This document shows, piece after piece, positions 9,718-18,357 of a DNA stretch of 64,000 nucleotides (within the stretch, counting starts at the first letter, position 1; every line of letters starts with the position of its first letter). The translations under genes and the position numbers were made by a program. The notes under the pieces are model-generated. The model was given only the letters and a program-made list of their open reading frames with translations, ran no database searches and was not told the DNA's origin. Source of the DNA: Capilliphycus robustus (GTDB lineage: Bacteria; Cyanobacteriota; Cyanobacteriia; Cyanobacteriales; Microcoleaceae); the NCBI RefSeq assembly GCF_034932365.1, contig NZ_JAYGHR010000002.1:62001-126000 (forward strand), written 5' to 3'.

Positions 9718-10156
9718 AGAAACGTTTAGAGAAGGTATTGATGTGATAAAGGACTTGTTTTGAGGTTGTTTATAGCATGAAACAACATCTATTTTTTGTG
9801 GCTTGATAAAAAATGAACTCAAATCAATTTATCAAGGGTTTTCATCAAAAAGGATTAAATCTTAATTTAAGGGAGTTGAAATAATTGAACTTGTACAATC
9901 ACAAGATTAGTTATAGATGATTACTTCTGTGAAGTTTGTAAACTTATGTTAATCCATTAATTTTTATTGATTAATTTAAGTTAAAGCTAATTATAGCATT
10001 TAAGGCTGTGATCAGATCTAAAAATCATTCTGAAGATAGACAGATTGGCTTGAAGACTTATTCGTTGAGGGATCGCCGAGAAGTTTCACGGCTGAGAGAG
10101 GAATAAATTCCGTAAAAGTAGCCATTCCTCTGGCTATAGACTTTAGCAAATTTGAG

Positions 10157-10425
10157 ATGAGTGAATTTCAACAAAAAAATAGCTCAAACGAGCTAAATAA
10201 GTCTAAGATTTCAGGAGTTTTAAAAATCGAGTCAAGCCGACCACAGACTTAATTGAATCGGACTATGTTCGAGTTGATCCCAAGCTAGAGAAGGAACTGA
10301 AACTGAAAATTTTTCTTTTTAATGCCATTAATATGATCAGTGATGCCTACAAAATATCCAACTTTCAGTCTGGGTATTCGTTGCTCGGACAATTTCTAAT
10401 TTTTTTTAGATCAATAGCCTTGTAA
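10157..10425 (+). pseudogene. Frameshifted small hypothetical gene
   Basis: An ATG at 10157 opens MSEFQQKNSSNELNKS and runs to ESSRPQT then a stop. Shifting one frame at about 10235 continues as TTDLIESDYVRVDPKLEKEL, then a hydrophobic tail ending at 10425. The joined reading looks protein-like, so this may be a small gene broken by a single indel. I do not recognise the product. The rest of the 9.8-10.4 kb gap is AT-rich and has a weak inverted repeat (GAGGAAT ... ATTCCTC, about 10099-10131). It presumably also holds the kinase gene's promoter. Confidence 0.3.
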
Positions 10426-10446
10426 CGGTTTAATACTAGACCGAAT

Positions 10447-11487
10447 TTAGTTATTTTTTTGTCCTAAGTATTGACTCATGTAAAGCAGTAATCCGCTTGC
10501 TCCGAGGCCATAAAAAATCCCACCCGTCACCCCAATAATTACCATTGCCCAACTAGCCACTCCTAATGTTAAGCTGTAGATAAATAGCACTGTTAAGCGT
10601 TGGGATAAACCTCGATTGAGAAGTCGGTGATGTAAATGACGGCGATCTGCATAAAAGGGGGATCTTCCATCGGAAAGTCGAGCTAAAATCACGATGCACA
10701 TATCTAAAATTGGCACAGCTAAAACCAAAAAGGGGAGTATCACTAGACTAAAATCTGGTGTTTTCATTAAACCAATAACAGCCAGACTCGCCAGGGTAAA
10801 TCCGATAAAATAAGACCCTCCATCTCCCATAAAAATTTGAGCGGGATGAAAGTTATAGCGGAGAAATCCTATTGTTGAAGCCATCAAAGCAGCAGCAATT
10901 AAAGCGGCGGTGGGTTGATGAATCGATAGACAAACGACAAGCAGGATACTGGCAGATATTCCAGAGATTCCCGCCGCTAATCCGTCTAAACCATCCATCC
11001 AGTTAATGGCATTGACAACGCCAGCTAACCAAATAACGGTGATGGGTAAACTGAAAATACCAAGTGGAATTAATCCAAATCCTGGAATCGGAAGAAATTC
11101 TATTCTCACGCCGACTATCCAGACTAAACTCGCGACACCTAGTTGTAATATTAATCGAGTCAAGGGGGATAAATCGAATAAATCATCGGTTAATCCAATT
11201 AGAAAAAACAAGAAACTTCCGACAATTACCCCCCAAAACTCTAAAATTTTTGCTGAGGGTAAACTGGTAAAATCACTAAATAATCCAACGATTAAACAGC
11301 TAGTCAGAGTTGCCAAACAGATTGCTATTCCACCCAAACGAATAATGGGTTTGTCGTGGATTTTTCGTTCTCCTGGATGATCAAAATATCCCCTATTCAG
11401 ACCGATTGTTTTGACCAGGGGTGTGCTGAAGAGAACGAGGAGGATAGAAATAATGAAGGCAACCCCATAAGGATAAAAAAATACCAT
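10447..11487 (-). CDS. Polyprenyl-phosphate GlcNAc-1-phosphate transferase (WecA/TagO/MraY family)
   Basis: 346 residues with about ten hydrophobic segments. The enzyme moves a sugar-1-phosphate from a UDP-sugar onto undecaprenyl phosphate at the inner face of the plasma membrane, the first step of cell-surface polysaccharide assembly. Family motifs are clear: RKIHDKPIIRLGG in the first loop, the Mg/substrate motif LTDDLFDLSP, NAINWMDGLDGLAAG with the catalytic aspartates, FMGDGGSYFIGF, and the cytoplasmic histidine motif RRHLHHRLL. Length and motifs fit the WecA/TagO branch better than MraY. It stands alone on its strand and ends beside the broken small gene at 10.2-10.4 kb. Confidence 0.9.
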   Translation of the reverse strand: MVFFYPYGVAFIISILLVLFSTPLVKTIGLNRGYFDHPGERKIHDKPIIRLGGIAICLATLTSCLIVGLFSDFTSLPSAKILEFWGVIVGSFLFFLIGLTDDLFDLSPLTRLILQLGVASLVWIVGVRIEFLPIPGFGLIPLGIFSLPITVIWLAGVVNAINWMDGLDGLAAGISGISASILLVVCLSIHQPTAALIAAALMASTIGFLRYNFHPAQIFMGDGGSYFIGFTLASLAVIGLMKTPDFSLVILPFLVLAVPILDMCIVILARLSDGRSPFYADRRHLHHRLLNRGLSQRLTVLFIYSLTLGVASWAMVIIGVTGGIFYGLGASGLLLYMSQYLGQKNN

Positions 11488-11637
11488 AGTGTAGGGGACT
11501 GAAGATCATCAAGGTTGCGCGTTTTCCATTCCCCTATACAGCAATGTTATTTCAGATCCGGATAACCAAGTGGCTGAGAATTTCTAATTGGGGGTAACAG
11601 ATTCGGAACTTTTATTGATGATTTTTGTAACCGCTTC

Positions 11638-11823
11638 TCAAATTGTCCATTTTTTAATCGGTTGAGCAGGATTTCCTGCATAAATGGTTATGACTTCCAG
11701 AGAATGTCCGGTTAGACTTCCTAACCCTAAAACTGCACGCTGACCCATTCTAACTCCTGGCCCGCTCACCACTCTCCTAGCAATCCAACTACTCTGTTCG
11801 ATGTAGATTTCTGCTGTGATCAA
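11638..11823 (-). pseudogene. C-terminal remnant of a left-handed beta-helix (hexapeptide) acetyltransferase
   Basis: 61 residues with hexapeptide-repeat character: IEQSSWIARRVVSGPGV, MGQRAVLGLGSL, and the closing YAGNPAQPIKKW typical of WcaF/NodL-like acetyltransferases. These enzymes acetylate sugars for polysaccharides and are normally about 180-220 residues, so only the final third remains. Directly upstream on the same strand (about 11820-11935) an open frame without a good start reads like a signal peptide (LFSLAQFYILFLIGLIPVQ then LAIADDQT), suggesting a chimera of two broken genes. It lies upstream of the WecA-type gene, consistent with an eroded polysaccharide locus. Confidence 0.6.
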
Positions 11824-12398
11824 TTAAAAATGGTGAGAATTGCTTGAGGTTGAGGGTTTGATCATCAGCGATCGCCAGTTGGACTGGAATCAAGCCAATC
11901 AGAAATAGAATGTAGAATTGAGCAAGGCTAAATAATCCAACGCTAGGGTGATCGTTTATCCTGGAACTTTTTCATATATTTGCCATTTTACGATTATTGT
12001 AACTGATGGTAAGTTGGATGGGGGAGTTCTATTGAATCGGGGTTAGATATCTACCGAATAGGGGAAGACCAATTTACTCTATCGGAGTTATCTTTTCAAC
12101 TTTACTTTGTCAATTAGGAGGTATTTTTGAGTTTTTTTTTATTTCAGTAACTTAATAATAAGTTTGTGTAACCTGATCCTATTTTGTCCTGAGAATAATG
12201 ACAATTCCTGTAAAATGGACAAGACAAACTTAAGTTACGGATACAATGTAGACTCCAAGAGAGAGAAGTCGCCGATTTGCTCAAAAATCTGATTTAATGT
12301 TTTGAATTAAATCCGCTACCCCTCCTTCTGAGTCACCCGAAAAGAGATTCTTTCCGGTCGATTAAAGCTAGGATTTAACTCATGGAGAAATCAGTTTC
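11824..12398. other. Intergenic region upstream of the PEP-CTERM gene
   Basis: AT-rich and without a supported gene beyond the signal-peptide-like fragment at its left end. It contains a run of T at about 12131-12140. ATGGAGAAATC just upstream of the ATG at 12399 gives a plausible GGAG ribosome-binding site. Confidence 0.5.
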
Positions 12399-13181
12399 AT
12401 GTTCAATCCCATACCGTTTATTTACCACTCAACCGTAACCGCAGGTCTTGCCAGTTTAATCAGTTTTGCAACCCTGATTGGATTGGAGAGTTCGGCTCAA
12501 GCTATCGTCCTCAATGGTGGTTTTGAGACGGGTGATTTTTCTGATGGATGGATACCAATCGGCGACGCTAGAATTGTAACAGAGGCCTATGGTGTAACCC
12601 CTGTTGAGGGAAGCTTTCAAGCTTTAATTACAACCAGAAGCGGTTCAGTTCGGGATAGTTGTTCAAGATTTTATCCAGTTTGTTTGGAATCTTTTCTAGC
12701 GTTACCTTCAGGGAGTCTAGATAGTTTATTACCGGAAGGAGTTGTTGAAGGTTCAGCTCTCAAACAAACCCTGACTGTTCGAGCCGGAGATCGCCTGAGT
12801 TTTTCTTGGAATTTCCTCTCTAATGAAACCTTGTTTGATGATCAACCAACGACCTTCAATGACTTAGCTTTTGTGTCAATTGGTTCACTCCAAAAAATTG
12901 CTGATACTTTTGACTTAGTAGGTTCATCGAATACGCAGTTTGATACGGAATCTGGATATCGAACCTTTTCCTATACATTTGCCGAAGCCGGAACCTATCT
13001 CTTAGGAATTGGGGTTTTAGATGCGGAAGATAGTAACGATTTCTTCCCATCAGGTTTGTTGCTTGATAATGTGGAAATTCGCTCGGTTCCTGAACCGATA
13101 ACAATTTGGGGCTATCTAGTTGTGTTAGGAATGGGTGCGCTTTTGAAAAAGCAGCATTCCAAAGACCCTGACTCAGACTAA
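12399..13181 (+). CDS. PEP-CTERM sorted exported protein
   Basis: 260 residues. An N-terminal signal peptide (about 1-35, hydrophobic run then SSAQA) is followed by IVLNGGFETGDFSDGW, the opening of a beta-sandwich domain common in exported cyanobacterial proteins. At the C-terminus SVPEPITIWGYLVVLGMG, then LKKQHSK, form the Pro-Glu-Pro motif, transmembrane helix and basic tail that define PEP-CTERM sorting. The protein is expected to be cut by an exosortase and released or attached outside the plasma membrane. Four cysteines sit close together at SCSRFYPVCLES. No exosortase gene is in the window. The ligand or matrix role is unknown. Confidence 0.85.
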   Translation: MFNPIPFIYHSTVTAGLASLISFATLIGLESSAQAIVLNGGFETGDFSDGWIPIGDARIVTEAYGVTPVEGSFQALITTRSGSVRDSCSRFYPVCLESFLALPSGSLDSLLPEGVVEGSALKQTLTVRAGDRLSFSWNFLSNETLFDDQPTTFNDLAFVSIGSLQKIADTFDLVGSSNTQFDTESGYRTFSYTFAEAGTYLLGIGVLDAEDSNDFFPSGLLLDNVEIRSVPEPITIWGYLVVLGMGALLKKQHSKDPDSD

Positions 13182-13570
13182 TCTCCGAGCCTCAAGAACA
13201 GCTTTAACCCCTGATCGCTTTGATTCTTCAAGAGTTGAGGTGATCGCTTTTTTTTGGGGCCAACTCAAGCTTTACAAAAGGGGGGGTTTTTTAAAGCTGA
13301 ACCCTCTAACTGCTTCACAAAACCCCTAGAAATGTAAAAAACAGGGGTTGATTCCTGAAGATTTTTTAAAACTTCAGGAATCACCAATTCTACTCTTCTC
13401 AAAAAAGGGATCTCTCCGTCAAATGGGGTCAAATATAGCAGTCCGTTCCGAGTTCTGTGTAATATCTTCTTGCAATCATGCAATCATGCAATCTTGCAAG
13501 AGGCAGGAGGGAAAGTCGTTTCAGGCTTTTTATCAGCTTTTAGATTTCTCACAAATCATTTTTGATTGCT
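13182..13570. other. Repeat-rich non-coding stretch
   Basis: Holds an 11-bp perfect hairpin (13350-13360 GATTCCTGAAG with 13372-13382) and a tandem 8-base microrepeat (GCAATCAT twice, then GCAATCTT and GCAAG, 13472-13500). The minus frame here (13265-13483) looks like degenerate repeat DNA rather than a gene. It abuts the deleted transposon at 13571. Confidence 0.5.
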
Positions 13571-13910
13571 ATATCCCTCTTCTGTCACTCTCCGAAATCA
13601 AGGAGGAAGAAATAGAGAGGTAAAATAGCGTAAAAGCCAGGGAACATCATGGATGTAGAGTTACAGATCTTCAAACATTTGCCTAGAGATGCCTGTCGCA
13701 CCGTACCCTTCGTAGATGAGTATTGCGATCGCTACAAAGAGTTATTTCCCGAAGTGAGAAGCTATGAGTGTTTTAAACACTTGCATTGGGGTTTAATGAC
13801 ACCGATAACGAGTTAATTGCCGTGGTCGGTCAATTTTCCCCTTTTCTTCGCGATGGATAGCTTCAGGATTTACTACTTGTTAGTTTCGGAGAGTGACAGA
13901 AGAGGGATAT
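13571..13910 (+). mobile_element. Internally deleted transposon (MITE-like), IS701-related
   Basis: A 340-bp unit bounded by perfect 27-bp terminal inverted repeats: 13571-13597 (starting ATATCCCTCTTCTGTCACTC) and its exact complement at 13884-13910. Inside it is only the first 55 codons of a transposase-like frame, then unrelated-looking sequence, so most of the element has been deleted. It could still be moved by a transposase elsewhere in the genome that recognises these ends. No clear target duplication is visible. Confidence 0.75.
13649..13816 (+). pseudogene. N-terminal fragment of an IS701-type transposase
   Basis: 55 codons: an MDVELQIFKHLPRDACRTVP opening, then FVDEYCDRYKELFPEVRSYE, as in the N-terminus of cyanobacterial IS701-like (DDE) transposases, which are normally over 350 residues. 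A frame change followed by a stop at 13814 ends it, and none of the catalytic DDE residues remain. It lies inside the perfect inverted repeats of the deleted element. Confidence 0.6.
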
Positions 13911-14008
13911 TAGCCTGTCTTTTTAAATAAGCCTTGCTTATCATAAAAGGTACGGGAGATTTGAGTTGGCACTTTTCTTTATTTTTTCTTTAGGAACAGT
14001 CTCTAATT

Positions 14009-14203
14009 CTAACTCTTCGATGCTTTTAAGGTTGTGCCATTAACGACTTCCTTAACCTCCCAGTTTTCACTCACCGGAACGTCGGGGTCGCGGCTAGCCA
14101 TGACCGTTTGATATTGGGACTGGGGACGAAAGAAAACAACTGCGGCTGCAACGCCCAAAACGGCAACGGCAACCAACATCTGAATGATTGTTTGTGGCTT
14201 CAT
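14009..14203 (-). CDS. Small membrane-anchored protein, possibly a truncated thermonuclease-like gene
   Basis: 64 residues. The N-terminus is a single hydrophobic segment (IIQMLVAVAVLGVAAAVVFF, about 6-25), fitting a signal anchor. The C-terminal WEVKEVVNGTTLKAS recalls the V-x-D-G-D-T-l-k-V start of staphylococcal-nuclease domains, but with the acidic residues changed (VNGTT). In another frame just past the stop, RVRIRDC could continue such a domain, so this may be the stump of a secreted nuclease broken by a frameshift. An intact small membrane protein remains possible. It diverges from the LamG-domain gene at 14344. Confidence 0.45.
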   Translation of the reverse strand: MKPQTIIQMLVAVAVLGVAAAVVFFRPQSQYQTVMASRDPDVPVSENWEVKEVVNGTTLKASKS

Positions 14204-14343
14204 GGCGATCGCGCTCGTTTGCGAGAAATCGGGGTTTACTCTTTCTACAGAATAGACTGACCTCGTTCGTTGTGGTGGTTAGTTTTGTTCTGCGGGAATA
14301 GTGAATACAATGGTTAATTAGCTCTCTTTGATTATCAACCATT

Positions 14344-15177
14344 ATGACCGAAGACTTACAGAAGTGGCTACTTCTCATAATCTCTGCTGCTTTAATTAGT
14401 ATGGGAATTGCTCTAATTGTTATCGGAATTGTCTTAATCACTTTAGTTAGAGCGGAAACTTCTCATAATCAAACAACAAGTTTTGCACTCTTGTTTGATG
14501 GAGTTGATGACTATGTTCAGATTCAAACCCATAATACGATTAACACAATTGGTAGTGGTGATTTTACGTTTTCAGCAATGGTTAATGGCTTAGAAAGTGA
14601 ACAACGTCTTCATCCTCAAATTCTGTCTAATCGCGCTAATGAACAAAATGGATTTCTCTTTGGGTTTCATAGTCATTGGAGAGGAAGCCAGAATAAAATT
14701 CCTTTTGTTCAATATAATCGGACAAATTGGATTGACTATCCGAATCAGCCGAACCTTCTTGATAATAAATGGCATCACTTTGTGGCTCGTAAACAAGGAA
14801 ATAATCTCACCTATTTTGCCGATGGAAAAATCATTGTATCTTTTACAAGGTCTATACTTGAAGACTACAATATTGCCTCTTCGCAGCCTCTCTTAATTGG
14901 TTGGGATCGGGCTAATTCATCTGCTACACATTTCAAAGGAAAAATTGATGAAGTCAGTATTTGGAATCGGGCATTAAGTGATGCAGAGATACAGTCAGAA
15001 CTGCTGAAATCTATTCAAGGAAATGAATCAGGACTGCTGAGTTATTGGTCTTTTAATGAAGGTTCTGGCAATATTGTCAAGGATCACTCGGGTAATGGTA
15101 ATGATGGAACTATTTTTGGAGCTACATGGACAACTGGATGGGCTTCTGAAATTAAGAATAAACAAAGTTCACAATAA
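14344..15177 (+). CDS. Membrane-anchored LamG / concanavalin A-like domain protein
   Basis: 277 residues. One strong transmembrane helix (about 9-36, LLLIISAALISMGIALIVIG) anchors a large outer domain. The outer part is a LamG-type jelly roll: ALLFDGVDDYVQIQ at its start, NKWHHFVARKQGNNLTYFAD in the middle, FKGKIDEVSIWNRALSDAEI near the end, and a closing SYWSFNEGSGNIVKDHSGNG. Such domains bind carbohydrate or protein at the cell surface; the ligand cannot be inferred. It is complete and stands alone. No catalytic domain is attached. Confidence 0.8.
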   Translation: MTEDLQKWLLLIISAALISMGIALIVIGIVLITLVRAETSHNQTTSFALLFDGVDDYVQIQTHNTINTIGSGDFTFSAMVNGLESEQRLHPQILSNRANEQNGFLFGFHSHWRGSQNKIPFVQYNRTNWIDYPNQPNLLDNKWHHFVARKQGNNLTYFADGKIIVSFTRSILEDYNIASSQPLLIGWDRANSSATHFKGKIDEVSIWNRALSDAEIQSELLKSIQGNESGLLSYWSFNEGSGNIVKDHSGNGNDGTIFGATWTTGWASEIKNKQSSQ

Positions 15178-15660
15178 TTTCTTTCCTACAGCGAACGGGA
15201 ACCAGGTCGCTTTTCTTGTGGGGATAGGATTATTAGTTTTGTTGTGTATGGAAGCCATTATTCTATTTTTAAAGGCATTGGGGGGATAACGTTTAATTTT
15301 TTTAGCCAAAGTGATAGCTCCAGCATGGGAGGTTTTTTTGTTGCTAACTTGGCGGGTTGCTCAAATATTTTTTTGGGGTCAGAGGTCAAGGTGGTGACTG
15401 AAACCTTGATTCTTCTTGAGTAGTACATTGAATAAACCGTGAAATTACGGAGACTGACCCAATTAATCGTACACATCAAAATTACAAAGTTCCGTAGGGT
15501 TACTGATGACTTTCTGTAAGAAAATGCTTAATCTTGAAAGTAGAGTTCTTCAAGCCGACTTGGAAAACCCACTCACGTTTCGTCATTCGCATGAAAATGT
15601 ATCCTAGTTTTCAAAAGTCGAGGTAAATTAAAATTGTCTGAGCAAATATTCCATGAGTGT
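15178..15660. other. Leader region of the type III-B operon
   Basis: No supported gene. A short hydrophobic frame ends at 15289 but lacks a credible start. The right end contains GAGG (15619-15622), which could serve a TTG start for cas10 at 15634. I could not assign a confident promoter. Confidence 0.4.
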
Positions 15661-17259
15661 ATGTATCAATACGCAGCAATTACTTTCTCTCCCGTTCAAG
15701 GTTTTATTGAAAAAACCCGGAAGCTGAGAGATTTGTACGGAGCATCTATTATTTTATCCTATCTCAGCCAATATATTGTTCAAGAGGCTCAAACTCTTTC
15801 AGGAATTGATGTGATTTCTCCGGGTTTAGTTAATACGGCTCAGGGAATGCCCAATAGAATTTTACTTAAAAACAATAATGGAAATTTTCGGCTCGAAGAA
15901 CTCAATAAATGGGTTAGAGACACCTTATTAACAGGTTGGAAAAACATCTGCAATCATTGTAAAACCTGGATTGAAACTAAAATTCCCGAATCCAACTCCA
16001 ATACATTTTATCATTGGGAGCGGGATTGGGATTTATGGAAAAATCACACTTGGGAAGTTTTTTCTGGAGTTGGGAATACCATTGTTGAAGCAATGGACAA
16101 TTTAGAGAATAATAAACTTGGTCGAAATTGGACAGGAGTTAATTGGATTGGAGAGAGTTCAAGTATTACTGGAACTGATGCAATAGCTTGGCCGGGTTTG
16201 GGGAAAGGAACCCGCAATCCTAAATATTTAAAACCCGGTCAAGAAAAACAGAAAATCGCCAGTTTTTATGAAAATTTATCAAGAGTTTTAGAAGCAAAAT
16301 CCGGTCAGACTTCTGAAACAATTGAAGAACCAGAAGGTAAGTTTTTAGATCCAAACGAACGCTTAAGTATTCCCGAGCTAGTCAAACGTTTAATTACACG
16401 GGATGATATTCGTAAACCCCTGAAAAATATACCTCATTTGGATCGTTTTACAGATTTGGTTAGAAAACCAAACCCAGAAACTAATACACCGGGACAATGG
16501 ACGGGTTGGTTTATGGGAGATGGAGATCAAGTTGGTAAACACTTAAAAAACTTAGCTGTAAGTGAAGATGGCGATCAAGAAATTCGTAAGTTTAGCGAAG
16601 CAATGCGAAATTGGGGAAAAATTTTTATGAAAAAATTCCCCCAAGATTTTGGTCGGGTTATTTATGCGGGAGGCGATGATTTTTTAGGGGTAATTTATAG
16701 CAAAAATCCGGGCGAACCCATCAAATCTAATCAAGTTATAGATTGGTTGATGAAACTTCCCGAAGAATGGGAAACACACGGAGAAAACATTACTTTGAGT
16801 TTGGGTTTTGTTTGGGCGGGTCATAGCGTTCCCCAACGGGATATTTTACAACATTGCCGCGAGGCAGAACAGCAATCAAAATCTCTGGGACGAAATCGCC
16901 TTACCTTGCGGGTTGTTTTCAACAGTGGGCAATTTGTACAGTGGACTTGCCCCTGGAATTACTTATCTATTTTACAAAAATACTGCGATCGCGATGGGGG
17001 AAAAAATTGGGGTCATATTTACAATGACTTTGCCCAGTTAAAAGCCCGTCATGCAATTGATTTTAATCAGGCTACCGGACAAGTAGATTATCGACTTGCC
17101 TGTTCATTAATGAATATTTACTTTAATGATGAGGGAAATTATGTGTGGGAAAATCGCCGGGATATTGTTGATAAAAATGATTTGTCTGAAAATGCTTATT
17201 TAAACTGGATAAATGATTTGACCAATGTAGGTTGGCAGCTTTATTCAGAAGTTGATTAA
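15661..17259 (+). CDS. cmr2: Cas10/Cmr2, large subunit of the type III-B effector
   Basis: About 532 residues. In type III complexes, Cas10 senses target RNA and its palm domain makes cyclic oligoadenylate. Visible features: the Cmr2 N-terminal domain opening AAITFSPVQGFIEKTRKLRD, the segment RDWDLWKNH, a GDGD motif in the first palm and the cyclase motif AGGDDFLGV in the second, so second-messenger synthesis is predicted. No N-terminal HD nuclease domain is present, and the protein is short for Cmr2. The ATG at 15661 is preferred because the paralogue at 50937 starts similarly; a TTG at 15634 with GAGG upstream would add nine residues. It heads the operon cmr2-cmr3-cmr4-cmr5-cmr6/1. Confidence 0.93.
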   Translation: MYQYAAITFSPVQGFIEKTRKLRDLYGASIILSYLSQYIVQEAQTLSGIDVISPGLVNTAQGMPNRILLKNNNGNFRLEELNKWVRDTLLTGWKNICNHCKTWIETKIPESNSNTFYHWERDWDLWKNHTWEVFSGVGNTIVEAMDNLENNKLGRNWTGVNWIGESSSITGTDAIAWPGLGKGTRNPKYLKPGQEKQKIASFYENLSRVLEAKSGQTSETIEEPEGKFLDPNERLSIPELVKRLITRDDIRKPLKNIPHLDRFTDLVRKPNPETNTPGQWTGWFMGDGDQVGKHLKNLAVSEDGDQEIRKFSEAMRNWGKIFMKKFPQDFGRVIYAGGDDFLGVIYSKNPGEPIKSNQVIDWLMKLPEEWETHGENITLSLGFVWAGHSVPQRDILQHCREAEQQSKSLGRNRLTLRVVFNSGQFVQWTCPWNYLSILQKYCDRDGGKNWGHIYNDFAQLKARHAIDFNQATGQVDYRLACSLMNIYFNDEGNYVWENRRDIVDKNDLSENAYLNWINDLTNVGWQLYSEVD

Positions 17260-17322
17260 CCAATGAAAAATATTCGCTGCCAGTCTCATCAACACTCAAC
17301 GAACTTTGATAAACCTCTCAAA

Positions 17323-18357
17323 ATGTTCAAGTATTTAATTCTGATTCAGCCCCTCGGGTTTATGTACGGTAGTTCAGGAGGCTTTCTTTCTCCAGAAAAC
17401 TTAGTTGGACGTTCCCGTGCGAAGTTTCCCCCGGATGCGGCAACCCTCTCAGGACTCTTTTTCAGCACCAATAAAGTCAAATCTTTTACCACTCACGAAG
17501 ATTTGAACCAAGAACTTCATGTAGCCGGCCCTTTTTGGACATTAGAAAACAATTTGATGAACTTTTATGTGCCTATTCCTCGAACAAAACTTGTGACTCA
17601 AAAAGAGGTCGATGAATGGACGCTCAAAAATGGTCAATGGGAACGACAACTGCGAGAAGAAGACTTTAAGGATAGTTACAGTTGGCAACGAGTCAATAGT
17701 TGGGATTATTCGGCAAAAAAAATTAAAAGTAATAAAGATGCGGCGGGAGCTAGTCCTTGGAAATTTGTTTCAATTCTGCATCCCAACATGAAACTTGAGG
17801 AGCGCCATGTAAAAGACGAAGATGGCTTATTTCTAGAATATGCGGTACAACTACCCGATGATGTATATCTTGCTTACCTTTCAACCCATGAGCTTCCCGA
17901 AGGTTGGTATCGGTTTGGAGGAGAAAATCATGTTGTAGAAATTAAAAGCATTGAACTTCCAGAAAATCATCCAATAATTACACTACTTAAAAAAGACATT
18001 AAACAAGCTTTTGCTTTAATTACTCCTGCAATTTGGGGGTCTAATCGGTTGTCTTATCGTCATCCCCAACATCCCGATTTTCCCGAGTCTCAACTGATGC
18101 TAACCGACAAAGCAATTCCCTTTCGTTACCGTCGGGGAGCCAGCGACAATCCTCAAGATTCTAAAGAATATCGGGTGGGAGGACAGTTAGGACGGGGACG
18201 CTATGCGGTGGGGGCGGGTAGCGTGTATGTTCTCGAAAAGCCCCTGAATAAATCCTGGTGGGATTGGCCCGAAGAATGGTTTCCCCAAGAAGGATTTAGT
18301 CTCAAAAAGTTGGGCTGTGGTTTGTGTTTACCTTTAACAATTCAAGGACTAGAATAA
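17323..18357 (+). CDS. cmr3: Cmr3, crRNA 5'-handle-binding RAMP (Cas5-like)
   Basis: 344 residues from the ATG at 17323, where homologues begin (YLILIQPLGFMYGSSGGFL). An earlier in-frame ATG at 17263, three bases after cas10, would add 20 unusual residues. Cmr3 caps the crRNA 5' end beside Cas10. Conserved stretches are SPENLVGRSRAKFPPDAATL, then YLSTHELPEGWYRFGGENH, ALITPAIWGSNRLSYRHP, PFRYRRG, GRGRYAVGAGSVYVL and the C-terminal LGCGLCLPL. The final half matches the C-terminal part of the Cas10::Cmr3 fusion at 52.4-53.0 kb closely. Its stop overlaps the start of cmr4 (TAATG), indicating translational coupling. Confidence 0.9.
   Translation: MFKYLILIQPLGFMYGSSGGFLSPENLVGRSRAKFPPDAATLSGLFFSTNKVKSFTTHEDLNQELHVAGPFWTLENNLMNFYVPIPRTKLVTQKEVDEWTLKNGQWERQLREEDFKDSYSWQRVNSWDYSAKKIKSNKDAAGASPWKFVSILHPNMKLEERHVKDEDGLFLEYAVQLPDDVYLAYLSTHELPEGWYRFGGENHVVEIKSIELPENHPIITLLKKDIKQAFALITPAIWGSNRLSYRHPQHPDFPESQLMLTDKAIPFRYRRGASDNPQDSKEYRVGGQLGRGRYAVGAGSVYVLEKPLNKSWWDWPEEWFPQEGFSLKKLGCGLCLPLTIQGLE

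Noticed and set aside
11006..11380. 124-codon plus-strand frame
   Set aside because: Antisense to the WecA-type gene, whose motifs are complete; composition is that of a shadow frame.
13190..13255. Terminator after the PEP-CTERM gene ending in a run of eight T
   Set aside because: The two TGATCGCTTT copies are direct, not inverted; only a weak CCTCAA/TTGAGG pairing is available, so no terminator was called.
13265..13483. 72-codon minus-strand frame
   Set aside because: It spans a perfect hairpin and microrepeat tract, lacks a credible start, and looks like repeat DNA.
15178..15289. Short hydrophobic frame after the LamG gene (ends LFLKALGG)
   Set aside because: No ATG with a ribosome-binding site; only an internal GTG could start it, so it was not called as a gene.
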